DNA from: Leptolyngbyaceae cyanobacterium M65_K2018_010
GTDB taxonomy: Bacteria > Cyanobacteriota > Cyanobacteriia > Phormidesmidales > Phormidesmidaceae
NCBI GenBank assembly: GCA_015295885.1
Contig: DVEE01000095.1
Coordinates: 1 to 8,916, forward strand
Reading direction: 5' to 3'
Length of the DNA: 8,916 bases
This document shows positions 1 through 5,129 of this stretch, piece after piece (positions within the stretch are counted from its first letter, which is position 1; the number at the start of each line of letters is the position of its first letter). Under the pieces are notes generated by a model that saw nothing but the letters and a program-made list of their open reading frames with translations, was not told where the DNA came from and ran no database searches. Both the position numbers and the translations under genes were made by a program.

Positions 1-504
1 GAACCGACCGCTCCTGGCCTGCACCGGAGTTGGCTGAAAGCCACCAAACTGAGTCAACTTTTAGCCGCCCAGCCAGCCAGTGCAGAGGCCATCCTGACTC
101 GACTTAAGTACAGTCGGGTCGAGCAACAGGCCGTTTTAAGCATTCTCAAGGGCTGGTACTATCTCCAGCAGCAGAGTGGAGATCAGCCGCTATCCCTCCA
201 GCAGCAGTATGAGCTCTTTAAGACCGCGGGGCCGGGCTTTGTCGGTGTGGCTCTATTGGCCCTGGTGAATGGCATGCCCGAAAAGGACATGATAGCTTTG
301 ATGGAGCGTTACCTCGACCCCCAGGATCCGGTGGCCCATCCCCAAGCGCTGGTGTCTGGGCGCGATTTAATTCAGGGTCTGGGGCTCAAACCTGGGCCTA
401 GAATTGGTCAGTTGCTAGAGGCCATTCAACTAGCCCAGGCGGAGGGCCAGGTGACTAACCGTGAAGAAGCTCTAGCCTGGGTTAAGCAACACTGCGATCG
501 CTAA
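1..504 (+). CDS. cca: CCA tRNA nucleotidyltransferase, C-terminal part (5' end outside window)
   Basis: The open frame enters from the left edge with no start and ends at TAA 502-504, giving 167 visible residues. The enzyme adds or repairs the 3' CCA of tRNAs in the cytoplasm, using CTP and ATP. The catalytic nucleotidyltransferase head and HD region are not in the window. What is seen is the helical tRNA-binding tail, with the signatures LKYSRVEQQAV near residue 37, YLDPQDPVAHPQ near 106 and LVSGRDLIQGLGLKPGP near 119, followed by an IGQLLEAIQLAQAEG helix. The LxSGxDLxxxLGLxPGPxIGxLL pattern is the typical end of bacterial CCA-adding and poly(A) polymerase family proteins, and the spacing matches cyanobacterial members of about 400 residues. 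The GTG at 247 is internal, because the frame stays open and family-like upstream of it. The stop is reached through a HIP1 octamer. A poly(A) polymerase role cannot be excluded without the N-terminus. Confidence 0.9.
   Translation, partial: EPTAPGLHRSWLKATKLSQLLAAQPASAEAILTRLKYSRVEQQAVLSILKGWYYLQQQSGDQPLSLQQQYELFKTAGPGFVGVALLALVNGMPEKDMIALMERYLDPQDPVAHPQALVSGRDLIQGLGLKPGPRIGQLLEAIQLAQAEGQVTNREEALAWVKQHCDR
494..501. repeat. HIP1 octamer GCGATCGC (first of eight)
   Basis: Exact GCGATCGC palindromes lie at 494-501, 1499-1506, 1715-1722, 2601-2608, 2889-2896, 3253-3260, 5347-5354 and 6034-6041. HIP1 is a known over-represented octamer in many cyanobacterial genomes and is the best taxonomic clue in the window. 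All eight lie in coding frames, counting the small ORF at 3220-3351; none is seen after 6041. Confidence 0.9.
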
Positions 505-569
505 AGCCCATAGCGCAGACCAAGGTCAAGCCTCAATCCTGGCTGGTCAAAGGTCGCTGGCGATCCTGC

Positions 570-1235
570 TCAAGTCAGGTATTGGCCAAACCATTGGCTG
601 GCTAGCTGAGCCACTTTTTCCAGCGTGCCCGGCTCTTCAAACAGATGGGTAGCCCCTGGCACAATTTCCAGCCGTTTCTCCCCGGCCAAGCACCGATACG
701 CCTGCTGATTCAGGGTCAAAACCAAGCTATCCAATCCTCCCACAATCAGCAGTGTAGGAGCTTTTACCTGAGCAAGGGCGGCCCTGGCTAAATCGGGTCG
801 GCCTCCCCGAGAAACGATGGCGTGGATGGCATAGGGCCTCGCCGCCGCGGCCAACAGAGCCGCCGCGCTGCCAGTGCTGGCCCCAAAGTAGCCGATCTTC
901 AACCCCTGAGTGGCTGGATTGTGAGCGACCCAATCCGTGATCCCGATTAAGCGATCCGTCAGCAAGCCCATGTCAAAGCGGAGGTGGCGAGTTTGGCGGT
1001 CGATCGCCTCTTCTTCCTGGGTGAGCAGATCAAACAACAGGGTGGCTAACCCAGAGGCTTGCAGTACCTCAGCCACATAGCGGTTACGCGGACTGTAGCG
1101 GCTGCTGCCACTACCGTGGGCAAATAGCACCAGGCCAGTCGCGGCGGGGGGAATCACCCAATGACCCGCTAACGACGCCGACCCCACTGGAATGGTGACC
1201 AGCGATTCCCGATCGCGAAGTCCTAGGGTTTTCAT
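570..1235 (-). CDS. Alpha/beta hydrolase, dienelactone hydrolase-like
   Basis: 221 residues, a normal length for a single-domain cytoplasmic alpha/beta hydrolase. Visible signatures in order are an oxyanion-type loop FAHGSGSSRYSPRN at 38-51, a nucleophile elbow GASTGS with Ser120, a late-strand acid in IVGGLDSL with Asp169, and His197 in GATHLFEE. Ser-Asp-His is the expected catalytic triad, and the family acts on esters or related bonds; the substrate cannot be read from sequence. The ATG at 1235 is supported by a strong ribosome site (GGAGGT at 1243-1248, 7 bases away). A same-frame TGA at 1257-1259 rules out a longer in-frame version. The start lies inside the phosphoribosyltransferase frame, so translation is probably coupled. 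Hydrolases of this kind are often found next to, or fused to, such phosphoribosyltransferases, which fits a shared but undefined pathway. The gene converges on the CCA enzyme gene with 65 bases between stops. Confidence 0.88.
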   Translation of the reverse strand: MKTLGLRDRESLVTIPVGSASLAGHWVIPPAATGLVLFAHGSGSSRYSPRNRYVAEVLQASGLATLLFDLLTQEEEAIDRQTRHLRFDMGLLTDRLIGITDWVAHNPATQGLKIGYFGASTGSAAALLAAAARPYAIHAIVSRGGRPDLARAALAQVKAPTLLIVGGLDSLVLTLNQQAYRCLAGEKRLEIVPGATHLFEEPGTLEKVAQLASQWFGQYLT

Positions 1236-1935
1236 GGCGGTTACCTCCCAACTCAGTCATGGGGGCAGAGGCTGAAGGGGTCTGGCGAACCGCCTCATAC
1301 TGACGGGCTAACAACCCACAGACCTCTTCATCGGTGGTTTGGGCAAAGTTGTCGTACCACAGGCCAATGGCATAGAAAGGGGCGGGGGTGGCAAGGCAAA
1401 CCACCCGATCAACCTCTTGCCTTAGGACTTGACAGGTCTCAGCCGGGGCCACCGGAATAGCCACGATGATTTGTTGGGGGTGCTGGGATTTCAACACCGC
1501 GATCGCGGCTCGCATAGTCGCCCCCGTGGCAATCCCATCATCAATCAGAATGACCATTTGATCTTGAATCACCGGCGGTGGCCGATCGCCTCGATAGGCC
1601 CGATCCCGCCGCTGCAACTCCCGCAGTTCCTTGGCTGCCACCTCATCAATGGTGCGGCTGGAAATCCCTAGAGAACTCACAACGTCGTAGTTCAGCACCC
1701 GGACCCCACCACTGGCGATCGCCCCCATGGCCAGTTCACTGTGACCTGGCACTCCCAACTTACGGACCAGGCAAATATCCAGAGGGACTTGCAACGCCCG
1801 GGCTACCTCAAAGGCTACGGGAACCCCTCCCCGCGGTAGGGCTAACACTAATACATTGGGCCGCTGGGCATAATCTCCCAGTTGGGTGGCCAGCAACCGA
1901 CCCGCCTCTGTGCGATCGTTAAAGTAAGTCTTCAT
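1111..1935 (-). CDS. Phosphoribosyltransferase (COG1926-like) with an out-of-frame C-terminal tail
   Basis: 274 residues from ATG 1933-1935, preceded by a G-run that is a weak ribosome site. The type I phosphoribosyltransferase fold is clear: LVLALPRGGVPVA at 29-41, LDICLVRKLGVPGHSELAMG at 52-71, and the PRPP-binding loop VILIDDGIATGAT at 128-140 with its paired acids and Gly/Thr-rich turn. The end of the domain, WYDNFAQTTDEEV at 193-205, is typical of predicted phosphoribosyltransferases with no assigned substrate. The normal product would stop close to residue 225. From Met226 onward (48 residues, rich in Gly, Ser, Arg and Pro) the frame runs over the start of the hydrolase gene in another register and does not look like a natural domain. 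A TGA one base out of frame at 1257-1259 suggests a small indel near the end, or a sequencing error. The enzyme should be cytoplasmic and use PRPP, which the divergent neighbour would make. Confidence 0.87.
   Translation of the reverse strand: MKTYFNDRTEAGRLLATQLGDYAQRPNVLVLALPRGGVPVAFEVARALQVPLDICLVRKLGVPGHSELAMGAIASGGVRVLNYDVVSSLGISSRTIDEVAAKELRELQRRDRAYRGDRPPPVIQDQMVILIDDGIATGATMRAAIAVLKSQHPQQIIVAIPVAPAETCQVLRQEVDRVVCLATPAPFYAIGLWYDNFAQTTDEEVCGLLARQYEAVRQTPSASAPMTELGGNRHENPRTSRSGIAGHHSSGVGVVSGSLGDSPRRDWPGAICPR
1243..1248 (-). promoter_or_regulatory. Ribosome binding site of the hydrolase gene
   Basis: The minus strand reads GGAGGT seven bases before the ATG at 1235. It is one of the two best Shine-Dalgarno matches in the window and lies within the last part of the upstream phosphoribosyltransferase frame. 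It decides the hydrolase start. Confidence 0.7.
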
Positions 1936-2218
1936 GATCCCCCCCTGATGCGGTGGCGGTTCATAGTCCCACGGGGCTCTGCGGAGGATCCAGAATCAGG
2001 ACAGTGGCGCAACTCTGGTTCCAACTCCTCTCCTGACTCAATTTTAGAGAAAATCAGCAGCGACGGAACTGGTCTAAATTTAGGTTTACAGGCGGTGGTT
2101 GCGTTTAGGCACAAAACTAGAGATTTAAGGAGATTTGTGAAGAAGAGTAGCCCGGCGAACGGTGACCCGCCGCCCTGCCCCCTATATTTTCTCAGGACTA
2201 CTGTGGTTGAGCGCCCTC
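1936..2218. other. Divergent intergenic region between phosphoribosyltransferase and PRPP synthetase genes
   Basis: 283 bases separate the two start codons and must hold both promoters. The stretch at 2041-2100 is locally A+T-rich (with TCTAAATTTAGG and TTTAGAGAAAAT) and is the most promoter-like part, but I cannot pick out a pair of boxes with good spacing. A possible short ORF with its own AAGGAG ribosome site begins at 2137 (see findings). The minus-strand ORF at 1932-2114 covers much of the region but has no family resemblance and is treated as chance. Confidence 0.5.
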
Positions 2219-3223
2219 ATGATGATTTCGTCAGCTCTTAAACTGTTTTGCCTCAAGGCCAGCCATTATCTGGGTGAGGCCGTGAGTCAACACCTGGGGG
2301 TGCCCCTGAGTGCCCATGAAGAGCGGGAATTCGAGGATGGCGAACATAAGGTCCGGGCCCTGGAATCGGTGCGTGGCCACGATGTCTTCGTTCTGCACTC
2401 ACTCTACGGGGAACCCCAGGCCAGTGAAAACGATAAACTCTGTCGCTTACTTTTCTTTATCGGTGCTCTCAAGGATGCCGCTGCCAGCCGGGTGACTGCG
2501 ATTGTCCCTTACCTCTGCTACTCCCGCAAAGATCGCAAGACTAAGGCCCGTGACCCAGTCACCACACGCTATGTAGCTGGTATGTTTGAAGCCGTGGGCT
2601 GCGATCGCGTGGTGACCCTGGATGTGCATAACCTGGCAGCCTTCCAAAATGCCTTCCGCTGTGGTACCGACCACCTGGAAGCTCAATCGTTGTTTATCCG
2701 GCATCTGGTGCCCCAGGTAGGGAACGACGAGGTGGTTGTGGTATCTCCCGATGTAGGGGGGCTGAAGCGGGCCGAACAATTCCGCCAAGCCCTCAGCCGT
2801 ACCTTACAACGGGAGGTTGCCAGTGCCTTTGTGGAAAAATATCGCAGTGGCGGGATCCTGTCCGGGGAGAAGGTCGTGGGGGAGGTCCGCGATCGCACCG
2901 CCCTTATCATCGACGACCTGATCAGCAGTGGCACCACCCTGGCTCGTTCAGCCGCGGCCTGTCGCCAACAGGGGGCCACCCGCATCTGGGCCGCCGCTAC
3001 CCACGGTGTTTTTGCTGCGGCCTCCAATCACCTTCTGGCCACCCCTGATTTAGAGCAAATCATCATCACCAACAGCATTCCGCCCTTTCGCCTGACCGCA
3101 CCGGAGGTCACCACCAAGCTGGCCACGGTAGACTTGGCCCCCCTCCTGGCCGAAACGATTCGACGCCTTCACCAGGGGGGATCCCTAGTCGAGTTGCTGG
3201 CCGAGCCTAACCCTGGCCCCTAG
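2219..3223 (+). CDS. Ribose-phosphate pyrophosphokinase (PRPP synthetase), divergent branch
   Basis: Makes PRPP from ribose 5-phosphate and ATP in the cytoplasm. With ATG 2219 the product is 334 residues, near the usual 310-330. In this numbering, FEDGEHKVR (38-46) and SLYGEPQASENDKLCRL (61-77) match the N-terminal ATP-site region. PYLCYSRKDRKT (97-108) replaces the common PYxxYARQDRK flexible-loop motif. RVVTLDVHN (130-138) is the metal/ATP site, VVVSPDVGGLKRAEQF (173-188) the ribose-phosphate region, and ALIIDDLISSGTT (228-240) the PRPP loop. These motifs place it in a branch distinct from the main bacterial Prs, so it is probably a second copy used in a dedicated pathway. The frame stays open to a GTG at 2162, but the extra 19 residues (TRRPAPYIFSGLLW and so on) lack family likeness; ATG 2219 or ATG 2222 is preferred, although neither has a clear ribosome site. 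It is divergent from the phosphoribosyltransferase, its likely PRPP user. Confidence 0.88.
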   Translation: MMISSALKLFCLKASHYLGEAVSQHLGVPLSAHEEREFEDGEHKVRALESVRGHDVFVLHSLYGEPQASENDKLCRLLFFIGALKDAAASRVTAIVPYLCYSRKDRKTKARDPVTTRYVAGMFEAVGCDRVVTLDVHNLAAFQNAFRCGTDHLEAQSLFIRHLVPQVGNDEVVVVSPDVGGLKRAEQFRQALSRTLQREVASAFVEKYRSGGILSGEKVVGEVRDRTALIIDDLISSGTTLARSAAACRQQGATRIWAAATHGVFAAASNHLLATPDLEQIIITNSIPPFRLTAPEVTTKLATVDLAPLLAETIRRLHQGGSLVELLAEPNPGP

Positions 3224-3244
3224 GACCCTTTGGTCCGTCCTAGG
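3219..3244. terminator. Palindrome at the end of the PRPP synthetase gene (possible factor-dependent terminator)
   Basis: CCTAGGAC at 3219-3226 and GTCCTAGG at 3237-3244 form a perfect 8-bp inverted repeat around a 10-base loop. An alternative inner stem GGACC/GGTCC shares the same bases. It spans the PRPP synthetase stop codon and the end of the small convergent ORF. There is no T tract on either side, so it is not a classical intrinsic terminator; it could act as a bidirectional RNA-end hairpin. Confidence 0.45.
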
Positions 3245-3351
3245 TGGATGCCGCGATCGCGATGCCGAAAGCGTTTACTCGCTGTCTCCGCCGATTTGGG
3301 CAACCGTTTTTGGCGAGGGAGTTTCTGGGTCAAAGCTTTTTCGGTCTTCAT
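3220..3351 (-). CDS. Possible small basic protein, 43 residues, unrecognised
   Basis: ATG at 3349-3351 (minus) has a near-ideal ribosome site, GGAGGT at 3358-3363, six bases upstream. The frame runs 43 codons to TAG 3220-3222. The product begins MKTEKALTQKLPRQKRLPK and has 14 Lys or Arg residues, no Cys and no membrane segment, so it would be a soluble, possibly nucleic-acid-binding peptide. A HIP1 octamer (3253-3260) lies in the frame and encodes Arg-Asp-Arg at 31-33. The gene converges on the PRPP synthetase gene, and their stop codons overlap. The evidence is the ribosome site, the ATG and the otherwise empty DNA; I know no family for it. The frame is short enough to be chance, so confidence is moderate. 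Confidence 0.45.
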   Translation of the reverse strand: MKTEKALTQKLPRQKRLPKSAETASKRFRHRDRGIHLGRTKGS

Positions 3352-3814
3352 GGGATAACCTCCCAACTAAACCTAGAGGCTACACTTTTATTCTCGCAAG
3401 CCTAGCCCAGCCTGGGGAAAAGCCGATAAAAATCTTGCCATCGGTAGACCTTGGGCCAGCAGGCAGCCTGAAACGGATATCCCGGCTGGACTCCGCAGGG
3501 ATGCGACCGTTCGGTGTCTCCCGGGCCTCGGGACTGGGTAATCGCGGGCTCCAGCTCTGGGAGACCCGCTTGGATTTTCAGATTTCTGTCTCAGGGCTGG
3601 CCAGGCTGCTGACGTTGATATGTTACAGTGAACCTTTGGTCATCCATGGGATAGGTTATTCACTGGTTTTGGTTCGGGCAGAGAGTCTAGGCCTAGTGGG
3701 TTAGGCTAGGGTGCCTACCCGCAAAGGGCACCGCCGCCTGGTGGGAGATTAGTTCCCGTCCCTGAGTGCCGCCCCCTAATATCGATCATTTCTGCCCTGT
3801 TGTCTGAGGTACTT
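3352..3814. other. 463-base non-coding stretch with several inverted repeats
   Basis: No convincing gene is seen. It must carry the promoters of the minus-strand small ORF and of the 59-residue protein. Visible structure: GTCTCCC (3516-3522) pairs with GGGAGAC (3559-3565), extended inward by wobble pairs, with an inner CTGG/CCAG (3534-3537/3551-3554). CTAGGCCTAG at 3687-3696 is a 10-base palindrome. GGTGCC (3710-3715) pairs with GGCACC (3727-3732). The last two lie upstream of the small-protein start and could belong to a structured leader. I found no match to RNase P RNA, tmRNA, a tRNA or a riboswitch consensus that I know. An 89-codon plus-strand frame at 3435-3704 lacks a good start and family likeness. 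Confidence 0.5.
3709..3732 (+). other. Stem-loop in the putative leader of the 59-residue protein gene
   Basis: GGTGCC at 3710-3715 and GGCACC at 3727-3732 form a perfect 6-bp stem with an 11-base loop, about 80 bases before the ATG. It has no T tract. It could be part of a folded 5' untranslated region; a regulatory role is only a guess. Confidence 0.3.
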
Positions 3815-3994
3815 ATGTCAAAGCGTCGCAACCCTAAAAAAGAAAAGGCCCTACGCAACCAGGCCTACGCTCGCAAATTCCGCAAAAAACGCTCCGGGGG
3901 GCAGCGGTTCTTTAGACGTAACAGCCGCAGCGGTGGTGAAGACGAAGGCGCCGAAAGCAAAGAAGGTAGTGATTACTCCGCTGCGGCCCTCTAG
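3815..3994 (+). CDS. Small basic cyanobacterial-type hypothetical protein, 59 residues
   Basis: ATG 3815 has GAGGT at 3806-3810 as its ribosome site; an in-frame TTG at 3800 would add five residues but is less likely. The product is strikingly bipartite. Residues 1-38 hold 17 Lys/Arg (MSKRRNPKKEKALRNQAYAR and onward), in a pattern that could form an amphipathic basic helix. Residues 40-53 are Gly/Glu/Asp-rich (six acids), ending in SAAAL. There is no Cys, signal peptide or membrane segment. I have an impression of similar KRRNxKKEKAxRNxAYARxFRK proteins in other cyanobacteria but cannot name a characterised one. The charge suggests binding to RNA, DNA or the ribosome; this is inference. It is preceded by a long hairpin-bearing stretch and converges on the oxidoreductase gene with only six bases between stops and no hairpin there. 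Confidence 0.75.
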   Translation: MSKRRNPKKEKALRNQAYARKFRKKRSGGQRFFRRNSRSGGEDEGAESKEGSDYSAAAL

Positions 3995-4000
3995 GACTGC

Positions 4001-5068
4001 CTAGCTATGGGTTTGCAACCATTGGGCCAAGTGGGATGCCGCCGCCTGGCCCGAGGCGATTGCCGCGGCCCCATCCTGGCCACCACACCAATCACCACAG
4101 CCAACCAAGGTCGGCACCGCCGCAGTCGATAGGAACGGACTGGGCAAGGGTTGACGTACCAGGCCATATCGCCAGCGGTGGACCTGCATCCAATGGGGAT
4201 CCCCCAGCCAAGGGGCCAGATTATGGGCCGCCTGTTCGAGGAGCTGTTGACCCACCGGCGTCAAGTCTGCCGCTTCCAGATGGGAGGCGGCAAACTGGGC
4301 ATGGCTGTGCAGCACCACCACAGGATGAGCAGCTACCAGGCGTTTGCTGCTGTCCAAGGCCGCCCACCACAGCGGGGAGGGTTCCTGAGCGGTGACCATC
4401 CATCCGGTGGCTGCGGTTGTGGCATCCTCTCCCAGCCTGGGTACAGTATCGGCCCCATAGCCTGCCATCACTGTAATAACGGGGTCAAAAACCACCTCAC
4501 CCAAGGGCTCTAGCCACTCCCCTAACTCTGGGAAAAGCGGTAGGGCCGCCGTCAGCAAGGGGGGAATCTGCGGCGCTGGCAGGGCTAGAAGTACCGTGCG
4601 GACCGTAACCTCCCCCAGAGCCTCAGGCTGGGATTCGACCTGGAGTTGCCAACCCTCAGCCCTAGGGATCAGCTGCTCCACCCGGCATAACCGTTGAATC
4701 TCTAGCCCCTGAGCCAGGACCTTCGCCAGGCTACTCATGCCTTCGGCGGCCACGTAGTAGGGGCCTTGGGCGGGTCGAGGGCTAAGCAGACCCGCCTGAC
4801 TAAGCTCAAATTCCACTGGATTCCAGGGTTGCAGCCAGCCTTGGCTCTGGGCTTGGGCCCACCCAAAGCCAGGCCCCAGACCCCAGGGCTGCATAAAACG
4901 GCAGCCATGGTCGACCCCAGTGCCCTGGACTCGGCGGGTAGCCACCCGTCCACCCAGCCCTCGCGATTTATCTAAGACCAGCACCGACCAGCCATCCTGG
5001 GTCAATTGCCGGGCCGCCGTCAAACCGCTTAAACCCGCCCCTACGACCCCTACATCCCATTGCGCCAC
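4001..5068 (-). CDS. FAD-dependent amine-oxidase-like oxidoreductase (renalase type)
   Basis: With GTG 5066-5068 the protein has 355 residues. The N-terminal dinucleotide-binding fold is clear: DVGVVGAGLSGLTAARQL at 5-22, an acidic strand end VLVLDKSRGLGGR at 29-41, then ATRR and a conserved DHGCRFM at 53-59. The C-terminal FAD signature is LVGCGDWCGGQDGAAAIASG near 321-340. This order matches small cytoplasmic flavoproteins related to renalase (COG3380-like), which oxidise NAD(P)H-type or amine substrates; the substrate here is unknown. The middle part, including the VLLALPAPQ strand, is typical. A TTG at 5075-5077 would add three residues; GTG gives a better family start with a G-rich ribosome site upstream. 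It lies 61 bases downstream of the TonB-like gene on the same strand, so co-transcription is possible although the functions differ. Confidence 0.85.
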   Translation of the reverse strand: MAQWDVGVVGAGLSGLTAARQLTQDGWSVLVLDKSRGLGGRVATRRVQGTGVDHGCRFMQPWGLGPGFGWAQAQSQGWLQPWNPVEFELSQAGLLSPRPAQGPYYVAAEGMSSLAKVLAQGLEIQRLCRVEQLIPRAEGWQLQVESQPEALGEVTVRTVLLALPAPQIPPLLTAALPLFPELGEWLEPLGEVVFDPVITVMAGYGADTVPRLGEDATTAATGWMVTAQEPSPLWWAALDSSKRLVAAHPVVVLHSHAQFAASHLEAADLTPVGQQLLEQAAHNLAPWLGDPHWMQVHRWRYGLVRQPLPSPFLSTAAVPTLVGCGDWCGGQDGAAAIASGQAAASHLAQWLQTHS

Positions 5069-5129
5069 GAACCCCAACCCCCTTAACGCCCTCTGCCCAT
5101 GCTAACGAACTCCGCAACCAGGGTTTGCC

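Noticed and set aside
2162..2218. GTG start for a longer PRPP synthetase
   Set aside because: The added 19 residues do not resemble the family and would make the protein longer than usual.
3490..3570. RNase P RNA, tmRNA or tRNA in the structured gap
   Set aside because: The conserved signatures of these RNAs (for example the GAGGAAAGTC of RNase P RNA or a tRNA T-arm with matching acceptor) are missing on both strands.
3435..3704. 89-codon plus-strand frame in the long gap
   Set aside because: It begins at TTG without a ribosome site, shows no domain and covers the hairpins; probably chance.
4036..4513. Two overlapping plus-strand frames of about 120 codons
   Set aside because: They are shadows of the FAD oxidoreductase gene, which has clear domain motifs on the other strand.
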